From Methanimicrococcus sp. (GTDB taxonomy: Archaea > Halobacteriota > Methanosarcinia > Methanosarcinales > Methanosarcinaceae): 7,320 nt of DNA. The position numbers and the translations under genes are program-made. The stretch is taken from the NCBI GenBank assembly GCA_009776675.1, contig WRNK01000058.1, positions 1 to 7,320 of the forward strand, given 5' to 3'. Positions 1-5,073 of the stretch are shown piece by piece (position 1 is the first letter of the stretch; the number at the start of each line of letters is the position of its first letter). The notes beneath the pieces are model-generated. The model worked only from the letters and a program-made list of their open reading frames with translations, did no database searches and was not told where the DNA came from.

Positions 1-1
1 T

Positions 2-163
2 CTCAAAGAAATATTGGATGACTTGTCCGAAAAGTCTTTTGATTCTCACATATTTGAAAATCAGACAGTGGGTGATATTTTGTCACGGCGTGCCGAAGAA
101 TTGCCGCCTGCGGATATTGCACACTTGTCCAATTTAATTTATGAACAAATTCGGCAAGGTTGA
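2..163 (+). CDS. C-terminal end of an unrecognised protein (5' partial)
   Basis: An open frame enters from the left edge, with its first complete codon at position 2, and stops at TGA 161-163. It leaves 53 residues, beginning LKEILDDLSEK and ending LIYEQIRQG. The tail is hydrophilic and probably helical, with acidic and basic residues alternating and no cysteines, membrane segment or recognisable motif. Its stop lies 3 bases before the first ATG of the repeated start region (167), so it is almost certainly cotranscribed and perhaps translationally coupled with the methyltransferase that follows. I do not recognise the family. The start and most of the protein lie outside the window, so no function is proposed. 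Codon use resembles the downstream gene, which supports it being a real coding end. Confidence 0.6.
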   Translation, partial: LKEILDDLSEKSFDSHIFENQTVGDILSRRAEELPPADIAHLSNLIYEQIRQG

Positions 164-166
164 AAA

Positions 167-205
167 ATGACAACGGATTCTTCATCAAACGGGGCTGAAA
201 AATGA
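167..205 (+). CDS. Micro-ORF 1, duplicated 5' end of the methyltransferase gene
   Basis: ATG 167-169 opens a 12-codon frame, MTTDSSSNGAEK, ending at TGA 203-205. That stop overlaps the next ATG (202-204) as ATGA. The peptide resembles the methyltransferase N-terminus (MTVDSSLKPE), so it arose by duplication of that start. It begins 3 bases after the upstream gene's stop, with a weak GGTTGA upstream. It could be translated by ribosomes finishing the upstream gene, but nothing in the sequence proves translation. It may simply be duplication debris. Confidence 0.35.
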   Translation: MTTDSSSNGAEK

Positions 206-240
206 CAACGGATTATTCATCAAACGGGGCTGAAAAATGA
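202..240 (+). CDS. Micro-ORF 2, second duplicated 5' end
   Basis: ATG 202-204 opens a second 12-codon frame, MTTDYSSNGAEK, differing from micro-ORF 1 by one residue (Ser to Tyr). It ends at TGA 238-240, which overlaps the real methyltransferase ATG (237-239) as ATGA. A GGGG run (191-194) lies 7 bases before this ATG, but it is a poor match to an archaeal Shine-Dalgarno. Together with micro-ORF 1 it forms a stop-start chain leading into the methyltransferase. Translation is unproven. Confidence 0.35.
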   Translation: MTTDYSSNGAEK

Positions 241-890
241 CAGTGGATTCTTCATTAAAACCTGAAATCATCTCAAAAATTTCTTACAAAGGAACGAATG
301 TTGTTGTTTTTGAAGATGTTTATGAGCCTGCGGAAGATTCTTTTTTGTTGGCGGACTGTGCCGTTTCTTTTCTTTTAGAAAAATTTCAGGATGAACCGTT
401 CAGTACATTAGAAGTCGGCTGCGGCAGCGGTTTTGTTTCGGCTTTTGTTCAATCCCGTTTTCCTTGCGTTTCTTTAATCGCTGTTGATATTAACCCCAAT
501 GCAGTGGCATGTGCATGTGAAAACGGAGTTCATGCCGTTTTGTCAAATATGTTTGATCAGCTCAAAAATTTTGGTTTGCCACAGAGAGGATATGATGTGA
601 TTCTTTTTAATCCGCCTTATTTGCCGACATCTGAAGATGAAAAAGTAACAGGGTGGCTGAATTATGCATTTGACGGCGGCGTTTCGGGACGGGAATTAAT
701 TGATAAATTTTTGGAATCCGTTTCAGATTATTTATCCGAGGATGGGATTTTTTTGATTTTGATTTCATCTTTAACAGGGCTTGAAGAAGTTCTTTTCAAA
801 ATGAAAACGTGCGGCTTTGAAGGAAATGTCATCGGTTGGACAAAATGTTCTTTTGAAGACTTAATGGTTTTAAAAGGGAGCCGTCAATAA
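237..890 (+). CDS. HemK2/Mtq2-like class I SAM-dependent methyltransferase
   Basis: This 217-residue Rossmann-fold methyltransferase belongs to the archaeal/eukaryotic HemK2 branch. Visible motifs, in order, are the family signature YEPAEDSFLL (29-38), the SAM-binding loop LEVGCGSGF (58-66), the acidic VDINPNA (83-89) and the catalytic NPPY (125-128), used by enzymes that methylate glutamine or other planar amide nitrogens. Known relatives (Mtq2/HemK2 with Trm112) N5-methylate the glutamine of the GGQ motif in the class I release factor. That substrate is inferred here. The length suits the family, which lacks the N-terminal helical domain of bacterial PrmC. The start at 237 leaves a short leader before the signature and sits in the third copy of the 35-bp repeat, overlapping a micro-ORF stop. 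It probably shares a transcript with the upstream gene. The cytosolic location follows from the absence of any membrane segment. Confidence 0.9.
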   Translation: MTVDSSLKPEIISKISYKGTNVVVFEDVYEPAEDSFLLADCAVSFLLEKFQDEPFSTLEVGCGSGFVSAFVQSRFPCVSLIAVDINPNAVACACENGVHAVLSNMFDQLKNFGLPQRGYDVILFNPPYLPTSEDEKVTGWLNYAFDGGVSGRELIDKFLESVSDYLSEDGIFLILISSLTGLEEVLFKMKTCGFEGNVIGWTKCSFEDLMVLKGSRQ

Positions 891-891
891 C

Positions 892-920
892 ACTTCTCTT
901 TTTTCAAATCATTTTTATCT
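892..920 (+). terminator. T-rich probable archaeal terminator after the methyltransferase
   Basis: Immediately after the TAA stop, the plus strand carries T runs (six T at about 899-904, then five T near 912-916) without a hairpin. Oligo-T tracts are the usual intrinsic termination signal in archaea. The position suits the end of the methyltransferase operon. This rests on base composition alone. Confidence 0.4.
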
Positions 921-933
921 GTTTAATGTTTAA

Positions 934-1024
934 TTCTTATCACATTAATTTGAAAATTCTTTATCACATTAATTTGGAAATTTTAACAAAATTTGGAAAT
1001 TCTTTACACATAAATTTGGAGATT
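934..1024 (+). repeat. Degenerate tandem repeat (about 4 units) leading into the DUF362 ribosome-binding site
   Basis: Four related units share a core like CACATTAATTTGGAAATTC. The core AATTTG elements fall near 948, 971, 990 and 1013, a spacing of 25, 19 and 23 bases. The first two units match best (cacattaattt at 941 and 966). The last unit has GGAAATT changed to GGAGATT, which makes GGAGA (1018-1022) the Shine-Dalgarno of the DUF362 gene. The array fills most of the spacer between the two genes. It could be expanded leader sequence or a binding-site array. Confidence 0.65.
1018..1022 (+). promoter_or_regulatory. Shine-Dalgarno GGAGA of the DUF362 gene
   Basis: GGAGA ends 6 bases before ATG 1029. 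It matches the archaeal GGAGGTGA consensus well and fixes this start. No convincing TATA box was found in the repeat-filled spacer. Confidence 0.7.
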
Positions 1025-1028
1025 CAAC

Positions 1029-2132
1029 ATGCCATCAAAAGTTTATTTTTCAAATTTCAGAGCACGCGGTCCGGACGATAATAAAATTTCAAAAATCGAG
1101 CGTCTTTTTAAAGCTGCCGGATTTGAAAAAATGTTGTCAGACGGCGATTTAACAGCTGTTAAACTGCATTTTGGAGAACGTGGAAATGACAGCTATATCA
1201 ATCCGGTTTTTGTCCGTGCCGTAACGGACTGCATTAAAGAAGCAGGTGCCTCCCCGTTTGTCACAGATACCAATACGCTTTATGTCGGTTATCGAAGAAA
1301 TGCCGTCGATCACACAGAAACGGCTCTTTTACACGGTTTTAATTTTGCGACATTAAATGTTCCTGTGATTATCGCTGACGGCTTAAAGGGGACAAACGAA
1401 ATTTCCGTTCCTGTGAATTTAAAACAATTTAAAGATGTTAAAATTGCGGCGGATATTGAATCTGCGGATTCGATGGTTGTTTTGACGCACTTTAAAGGTC
1501 ATATTCTGTCGGGTTTTGGCGGCGCCATCAAAAATTTGGCAATGGGCTGTGCGTCGATTCGGGGCAAATGGGAACAGCATGAAGCTGCGCAGCCGGAAGT
1601 CAACAAAGAGGTTTGTGTTTCGTGCGGCACATGTATAGAAGCTTGTCCGGCAGACTCCATCAAAATGACAGCAGAGGGCGCTGAAATTATCAGCAGCACT
1701 TGCCTCAGCTGCGGTCATTGTATGGTTTGTCCCGAAGATGCTATTTTCCATGACTGGAGTAAAATTCCGGCATTTGTTGACAGAATGGTTGAATACGCTT
1801 ACGGTGCCGTTAAAAACAAAAAAGGCAAAGTTTGTTACATGACATTTTTAATGAATATCGTACCGGATTGTGATTGTGCTTCTTGGAGTGATACACCGAT
1901 TGTCCCCGACATTGGTATTTTAGCATCCGACGATCCGATTGCACTCGACCAAGCCTGTTATGACCTCGTCAATCAAAGTCATGGGCTTTCCGGCGGCAAA
2001 TTAAAACATAATCATCAGCCTGGGGAAGATAAGTTCAAAGGGGTTTGGAAAAACGTAGACGGTCGCCGCCAATTAGAGTATGGCGAAGAAATTGGTCTTG
2101 GTCAAAGAAAATATGAATTGAAGGAAATGTGA
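1029..2132 (+). CDS. DUF362 protein with two 4Fe-4S cluster motifs
   Basis: This 367-residue protein has a DUF362 fold split around a ferredoxin insert. The N-terminal part carries family stretches KLHFGERGN (45-53), VTDTNTLYVG (78-87) and the strongly conserved HFKGHILSGFGGAIKN (154-169). The insert holds CVSCGTCIEACP (196-207, a standard CX2CX2CX3CP motif) and CLSCGHCMVCP (225-235). The second has only two residues between the third and fourth cysteines. After it the DUF362 domain resumes, with DIGILASDDPIALDQACYDL (294-313) near the end. DUF362 proteins are widespread in methanogens and anaerobic bacteria. Electron transfer is suggested by the cysteines, but no reaction is established. The protein looks cytosolic and soluble. 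It has its own Shine-Dalgarno and is probably transcribed alone. Its last 33 codons and terminator are tandemly duplicated just downstream. Confidence 0.9.
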   Translation: MPSKVYFSNFRARGPDDNKISKIERLFKAAGFEKMLSDGDLTAVKLHFGERGNDSYINPVFVRAVTDCIKEAGASPFVTDTNTLYVGYRRNAVDHTETALLHGFNFATLNVPVIIADGLKGTNEISVPVNLKQFKDVKIAADIESADSMVVLTHFKGHILSGFGGAIKNLAMGCASIRGKWEQHEAAQPEVNKEVCVSCGTCIEACPADSIKMTAEGAEIISSTCLSCGHCMVCPEDAIFHDWSKIPAFVDRMVEYAYGAVKNKKGKVCYMTFLMNIVPDCDCASWSDTPIVPDIGILASDDPIALDQACYDLVNQSHGLSGGKLKHNHQPGEDKFKGVWKNVDGRRQLEYGEEIGLGQRKYELKEM

Positions 2133-2134
2133 TC

Positions 2135-2155
2135 TATTTTTTAATTATTTTTCAT
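2135..2155 (+). terminator. T-rich terminator of the DUF362 gene
   Basis: Six T's followed by AATTATTTTTC lie directly after the TGA stop. The same sequence recurs in the duplicated unit at 2282-2300. No strong hairpin is present. An archaeal oligo-T terminator is likely. Confidence 0.45.
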
Positions 2156-2179
2156 TAAAATTTTGAAAAAGCTCAAAAA

Positions 2180-2276
2180 TTCAAAGACGTTGGGAAAACG
2201 TAGACAGACGCCGTTAATTTGAATGCGGTGAAGAAATCGGCTTTGCCAAAAAAAACATGAAATGAAGGGAAGTGTA
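2180..2276 (+). pseudogene. Decayed extra copy of the DUF362 gene C-terminus
   Basis: Read with small frame adjustments, this stretch gives VDRRR-stop-FECGEEIGFAKKNMK-stop. It matches the intact end VDGRRQLEYGEEIGLGQRKYELKEM. It has two internal stops and at least one single-base deletion, has no start, and cannot be translated as part of the intact gene, which stops at 2132. It is the coding part of unit 2 of the tandem duplication. Its divergence suggests an old event. Confidence 0.85.
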
Positions 2277-2327
2277 ACCAATTTTTTTAATTATTTTTCA
2301 TTAGAATTTTAAAAAGCACTCAAAATC

Positions 2328-2337
2328 TTTAAATATT
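2328..2337 (+). promoter_or_regulatory. Candidate TATA box for tRNA-Asn
   Basis: TTTAAATATT resembles the archaeal box A and lies about 42-51 bases before the tRNA 5' end. Transcription starting about 25 bases downstream would give a leader of about 20 nt for RNase P to remove. The site is inferred from position and sequence alone. Confidence 0.45.
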
Positions 2338-2378
2338 ATTGCATTCTTTGAAAGTTGTTTCATTGTGAAAATCAATAA

Positions 2379-2451
2379 GCCGCCTTAACTCAGATGGTAG
2401 AGTGTCTGGCTGTTAACCAGAATGTCACAGGTTCGAGCCCTGTAGGCGGCG
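2379..2451 (+). tRNA. tRNA-Asn (anticodon GUU)
   Basis: A full cloverleaf can be drawn. The acceptor GCCGCCT (2379-2385) pairs with AGGCGGC (2444-2450). The D stem is ACTC/GAGT (2388-2391, 2400-2403). The anticodon stem TCTGG/CCAGA encloses CTGTTAA, with anticodon GTT at 2412-2414. The variable loop is ATGTC. The T stem ACAGG/CCTGT is perfectly paired around TTCGAGC. The discriminator base is G2451. CCA is not encoded, so it must be added after transcription. There is no intron. Confidence 0.97.
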
Positions 2452-2500
2452 CTTGTGATTCATGCACCGTTTTTTATTTTTCAGTTTTTAAGTATTGACA

Positions 2501-2539
2501 GGTATTTTTATCGAATATTTATCGGGGTATTTATTTCGG
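2501..2539 (+). repeat. Short degenerate triple repeat between the two tRNA genes
   Basis: Three successive segments of 12-14 bases read GGTATTTTTATCG, AATATTTATCGG and GGTATTTATTTCGG. They lie in the 127-bp spacer between the tRNAs, which also holds a T run (2470-2480) that probably ends the tRNA-Asn transcript. The TA-rich units might include the promoter of the next tRNA, but no unique TATA box stands out. Confidence 0.4.
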
Positions 2540-2582
2540 TCGATTTGCTTAAATTGAAAAAGATTCATTCTTCTGATATTGA

Positions 2583-2655
2583 GGGCCTGTAACTTAGCGG
2601 TTAGAGTGCTCGGCTCATAACCGAGTTGTCACTGGTTCAAATCCTGTCAGGCCCA
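2583..2655 (+). tRNA. tRNA with CAU anticodon (elongator Met, or Ile2 decoding AUA)
   Basis: The acceptor GGGCCTG (2583-2589) pairs with CAGGCCC (2648-2654). The D stem is ACTT/GAGT. The anticodon stem CTCGG/CCGAG encloses CTCATAA, with CAT at 2616-2618. The variable loop is TTGTC, the T loop TTCAAAT and the discriminator A2655, with no encoded CCA. The anticodon stem lacks the three consecutive G-C pairs of initiator tRNA, so this is not the initiator. Archaeal elongator Met and Ile2 (agmatidine-modified C34) share this anticodon and cannot be separated by eye here. The T stem ACTGG/CCTGT has a T-T mismatch at its middle pair (2633/2645). Confidence 0.93.
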
Positions 2656-2706
2656 TTTTTCATTTTTTGCTTTTTTTTTGTTTCTGTTTTCTTCTGTTTT
2701 TCTTCT
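2656..2706 (+). terminator. T-rich terminator after the CAU tRNA, with an 11-base repeat
   Basis: Long T runs (five, six and nine T's within 2656-2679) follow the tRNA and then pass into about three copies of a TTTTCTTCTGT-like unit (2681-2709). Archaeal RNA polymerase terminates on such tracts. The sequence is almost purely pyrimidine with scattered G. Confidence 0.55.
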
Positions 2707-2736
2707 GTTATCATTTAAGGCATTTTGACCAAACAA

Positions 2737-2748
2737 TTTAATAATTAT
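2737..2748 (+). promoter_or_regulatory. Candidate TATA box for the aldolase gene
   Basis: TTTAATAATTAT lies about 65-76 bases before the start codon, in a spacer that must contain a promoter because the preceding tRNA ends in a T-rich terminator. It would place transcription start near 2770 and give a leader of about 40 nt. This is inferred. Confidence 0.35.
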
Positions 2749-2812
2749 CTTTCTTTTACAAAAGTAACTTTCAATTTTACAAAGCGATTACTCATTTTTT
2801 AGGATGATGACG

Positions 2813-3739
2813 ATGCCAAAAATTACAGAAAAAGATGTTCTTGTTCCGTTAGATGTTCTTGCGGATTACAAAAATGAATATATTTCCAATTATCTCCGAG
2901 CGACTCAAAACAGCGGTCGTTTAATGCTTTTTGCGGGAGACCAAAAGATTGAGCACTTAAATGATGACTTTTGCGGTGAAGGTATTCCAAAAGAGGATAA
3001 TGATCCCGAACACTTATTCAAAATTGCTCAAAATTCTGAAATCGGGGTTTTTGCCACGCAACTGGGTTTGGTTGCACGTTATGGTATGAGCTATCCCGAT
3101 TTGAATTATCTTGTTAAAATGAATTCGAAATCGCATTTGATCAAAACATCTCAAAAAGACCCCTACAGCGGTCTATTGTATGGTGTTGAGCAGCTGATCG
3201 AATTTAAGGAAAACAGCGGCTTAAATATTGTCGGCGTTGGATATACCATTTATTTAGGCAGCGAATTTGAATCTGAAATGCTTGCAGAAGCGGCACAGCT
3301 TATTTATGAAGCGCATCGTTACGGTCTTCTCTCTGTTTTATGGATTTACCCGCGCGGAAAGGCTGTCTCCGGGGAAAAAGATGCTCATCTCATTGCCGGC
3401 GCCACAGGCGTTGCAGCTTGTTTGAATGCTGATTTTGTTAAAGTAAATGCACCGGCTTCTAAGGATGACAAAGACTCGGCAGTCCTTTTAAGAGAAGCGG
3501 TTCAAGCAGCCGGTCGTACAAAAGTCGTTTGTGCCGGCGGTTCTAATGCAAATCCTGAAACCTTTTTAAAAGAATTGTACCGCCAAATAAATATCGGCGG
3601 TGTCGCCGGCAACGCAACCGGCAGAAATATTCACCAAAAGCCACTCGATGAAGCCGTCCGCATGTGCAATGCCATTAACGCTTTGACCGTCAAATCCGTT
3701 CCGATTGACGAAGCTTTGAGAATTTACAGAGGAGACTGA
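2813..3739 (+). CDS. DhnA/FbaB-type class I fructose-bisphosphate aldolase
   Basis: The protein has 308 residues and a TIM-barrel Schiff-base aldolase layout (COG1830 family). Its features are GDQKIEH (42-48), where family members carry an active-site acidic residue, WIYPRG (177-182), ADFVKVNAP (206-214) with the probable Schiff-base lysine at 210, CAGGSNANP (240-248) and the phosphate-binding GGVAGNATGRNIHQ (262-275). The expected reaction is reversible cleavage of fructose 1,6-bisphosphate to two triose phosphates in cytosolic glycolysis or gluconeogenesis. Related proteins of this family make precursors of archaeal aromatic amino acid synthesis, so the exact substrate is inferred. Three ATGs are in frame (2804, 2807, 2813). 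I chose 2813 because AGGA at 2801-2804 then sits 8 bases upstream as a Shine-Dalgarno, whereas a start at 2804 would lack one. Starting at 2804 adds three residues. It appears monocistronic. Confidence 0.88.
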   Translation: MPKITEKDVLVPLDVLADYKNEYISNYLRATQNSGRLMLFAGDQKIEHLNDDFCGEGIPKEDNDPEHLFKIAQNSEIGVFATQLGLVARYGMSYPDLNYLVKMNSKSHLIKTSQKDPYSGLLYGVEQLIEFKENSGLNIVGVGYTIYLGSEFESEMLAEAAQLIYEAHRYGLLSVLWIYPRGKAVSGEKDAHLIAGATGVAACLNADFVKVNAPASKDDKDSAVLLREAVQAAGRTKVVCAGGSNANPETFLKELYRQINIGGVAGNATGRNIHQKPLDEAVRMCNAINALTVKSVPIDEALRIYRGD

Positions 3740-3803
3740 TTTTTTCATCTCTTTTTGTTTTATTTAAAAAATCACAAATTATCTTGTTTTTTGTTTCTTT
3801 TTT
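3740..3803 (+). terminator. T-rich terminator region after the aldolase gene
   Basis: Repeated T runs (3740-3746, 3752-3756, 3785-3792, 3798-3803) follow directly on the TGA stop, with no stable hairpin. This is typical archaeal oligo-T termination. A TTTAAAAAAT at 3763-3772 within it could be a TATA box for the next transcription unit. Confidence 0.45.
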
Positions 3804-3828
3804 ATTGTCAATGTTTTTATAGGAGAAA

Positions 3829-3882
3829 ATGATTCTTTGCTCATCAATTTTTAACAAATACGACTTAAGAATAGGTCAATAA
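3829..3882 (+). CDS. Possible 17-codon small ORF in the leader of the membrane-protein gene
   Basis: ATG 3829 opens MILCSSIFNKYDLRIGQ, ending at TAA 3880-3882. AGGAG (3821-3825), the strongest Shine-Dalgarno in this spacer, precedes it, but with only 3 bases of spacing, which is short. The frame ends 29 bases before the membrane-protein ATG at 3912. It could be a leader peptide, a decayed start or chance. No similarity is recognised. Confidence 0.25.
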   Translation: MILCSSIFNKYDLRIGQ

Positions 3883-3911
3883 TATTGTTTTTTTAAAATT
3901 AAGGTGTTTTT

Positions 3912-4862
3912 ATGGCGAATAATAATAGGAAAAGAGGACCCGCAAGAAAAGAACCTGTAAAAGAACCTGTCAATAAATGGATTAAATATGGTGCAATGTT
4001 TGCCATTATTATTATGGTTGGATCTGCCATGGCGGCTGTATTTATGTACGGATGGGACGAATTATTCAACGATCCAAACAAAATAACCGAATATCCATTT
4101 TCGAAAGTGAAGGGAGTACACAGCGATTTTACATTTACAAATGCCATTGATGGTTCAAAATATGTTCCTGATGGTGCTGTGAGTATTCACATAACTGTGG
4201 TAAAAGAAGGTGACGTGATTTCAGAAGAAATCCAAGAACTTTTCCCGGAAGCAGAGGCTACAAAAAAAATGAAGGCTTCTTATACAACCGGTATTCTTGA
4301 ATATTATTTATTAAACAGTGAAGAGAATGTCAATGTGACTATTAACGGCAGCAAGCCAAGCTATGAAAATTACAGCGGATATAATGTGATCTTTTTAAAT
4401 CCTTCACAGAGGGCAATTGTCGGAAAAACGCCAATCAATGCGACATTTTTTAATTATGCAGTCGATAATACTCTCGGAAGAAAAGCAATTGATGTTTTGA
4501 CCGGAAAAGCAAGCGGTCCTTCTGACTTTGATGACATTTTATCTTATGCCGACAACGTTTCCAACTTTGAAGAAATCATTGTTTATACAGCCAACAGAGG
4601 CAGCAATTATTCACAATACTACCAGCGTGCCAGTATTTTTGAAAATAACAGCAACTTCCAATTTGAAGCCGTTGTTTACAAACCGACAGATCAAATGAGG
4701 GCGGAGATTCAAGCTTTTGCCGACAATGCGCCGGAAGATGTCACTTATAACATCACACAAGACGATAACATGATAAAAATGTATATTGACAGTCCGGATT
4801 ATTTCTTGTTCTTGGTTGAAACATGGGCTTTCTATGATTTTATTGGAGAAAATACGGCATAA
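3912..4862 (+). CDS. Single-pass membrane protein with a large extracytoplasmic domain, function unknown
   Basis: This 316-residue protein starts with a lysine/arginine-rich cytoplasmic segment (1-26) containing a KEPV duplication. One hydrophobic helix follows (about 27-47, GAMFAIIIMVGSAM). The remaining 270 or so residues are polar, have no cysteine and should lie outside. The positive-inside rule supports this topology. Eight N-X-S/T sequons (N141, 145, 153, 176, 215, 232, 245, 280), all after the helix, fit archaeal surface N-glycosylation. A second hydrophobic patch near the end (YFLFLVETWAFYDF, 297-310) contains acidic residues and is probably buried rather than membrane-spanning. AAGGTG (3900-3905) serves as Shine-Dalgarno. 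I do not recognise the family. It is separated from the aldolase by T-rich sequence and faces the CobN-like gene tail to tail, so context gives no job. The reading frame and codon use are convincing. Confidence 0.8.
   Translation: MANNNRKRGPARKEPVKEPVNKWIKYGAMFAIIIMVGSAMAAVFMYGWDELFNDPNKITEYPFSKVKGVHSDFTFTNAIDGSKYVPDGAVSIHITVVKEGDVISEEIQELFPEAEATKKMKASYTTGILEYYLLNSEENVNVTINGSKPSYENYSGYNVIFLNPSQRAIVGKTPINATFFNYAVDNTLGRKAIDVLTGKASGPSDFDDILSYADNVSNFEEIIVYTANRGSNYSQYYQRASIFENNSNFQFEAVVYKPTDQMRAEIQAFADNAPEDVTYNITQDDNMIKMYIDSPDYFLFLVETWAFYDFIGENTA
3947..3970 (+). repeat. Perfect 12-bp tandem duplication inside the membrane-protein gene
   Basis: AAAAGAACCTGT occurs twice without a gap (3947-3958, 3959-3970). 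In frame it adds one extra Lys-Glu-Pro-Val unit in the charged cytoplasmic tail just before the membrane helix. It is small but exact, so it may be recent. Confidence 0.85.
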
Positions 4863-4874
4863 AGCATTAATCTA

Positions 4875-4943
4875 AAACCGCTTTTTTAAGCGGTTTATTT
4901 TTCCTTTTTTCTTTTTTCCTTTTTTCTTTTTCCTTTTTTTTTT
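4875..4943 (+). terminator. Hairpin plus long pyrimidine tract ending the membrane-protein gene
   Basis: AAACCGCTT (4875-4883) pairs perfectly with AAGCGGTTT (4888-4896) around a TTTT loop, 13 bases after the stop codon. An uninterrupted C/T tract of 46 bases (4898-4943) follows. The tract has a repeating form, CC at 4903, 4918 and 4932 followed by T runs with single C's, a period of 14-15. It should end plus-strand transcripts before the convergent gene. Confidence 0.75.
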
Positions 4944-5036
4944 AGAATGGCAGTAAGCTCTATTCTTTATGGTTTGTTATGAGTGAATACAAAAATTTCC
5001 ACAAATGTTTTTGGAAATACAACATTAAAAGACTTA

Positions 5037-5073
5037 AAATTAAAAAAAAGAAAACGGAAATAATTTCCGTTTT
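5037..5073 (-). terminator. Hairpin plus T tract ending the CobN-like gene
   Basis: On the minus strand AAAACGGAAA (5073-5064) pairs with TTTCCGTTTT (5060-5051) around a 3-base loop, 44 bases after the CobN-like stop codon. It is followed by CTTTTTTTTAATTT (5050-5037). This is a good intrinsic terminator for the leftward gene. The 90-odd bases between it and the plus-strand terminator hold nothing I can name. Confidence 0.7.

Larger units (their letters stand above)
161..262 (+). repeat. 35-bp tandem repeat, 2 full copies plus a third running into the methyltransferase start
   Basis: Units lie at 161-195 and 196-230, with a third, diverged copy from 231 to about 262. Each begins TGAAAAATGAC and continues with GGATTCTTCATCAAAC or a near copy. 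Units 1 and 2 differ by one base (ttc/tta near 180 and 215). Unit 3 forms the first codons of the methyltransferase. Each unit supplies an ATG whose last bases can overlap a stop as ATGA. The array therefore looks like a duplicated translation start region, not a random repeat. Confidence 0.9.
2034..2325 (+). repeat. Tandem duplication of about 146 bp covering the 3' end and terminator of the DUF362 gene
   Basis: Unit 1 (about 2034-2179) contains the last 33 codons and downstream T-rich region. Unit 2 (about 2180-2325) repeats it in order at an offset of 144-146 bases. Exact shared blocks are TTCAAAG (2034/2180), ACGTAGAC (2053/2198), GAAGAAAT (2085/2230) and a 17-base block starting TTAATTATTTTTCA (2141/2287). 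Identity over the coding part is roughly three quarters by hand alignment. The end of unit 1 abuts the start of unit 2, so this is a true tandem duplication, not an inserted fragment. Confidence 0.88.

Noticed and set aside
2..163. Tentative family names for the partial upstream protein
   Set aside because: Fifty-three residues without a motif give no sound basis for a name, so it is left unassigned.
934..1024. CRISPR array
   Set aside because: The units are only about 19-25 bases, degenerate and directly adjacent, with no unique spacers.
1419..1751. Minus-strand open frame of 110 codons inside the DUF362 gene
   Set aside because: It is antisense to a well-supported gene with conserved motifs, and its translation resembles no known protein.
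2379..2655. Integrated element at the tRNA genes
   Set aside because: No integrase gene and no repeated tRNA 3' end are visible in the window. The nearby duplication derives from the DUF362 gene, not from a tRNA.
3899..4147. Minus-strand 82-codon frame with hydrophobic stretches
   Set aside because: It mirrors the membrane helix and charged tail of the plus-strand protein and has no supporting signals.
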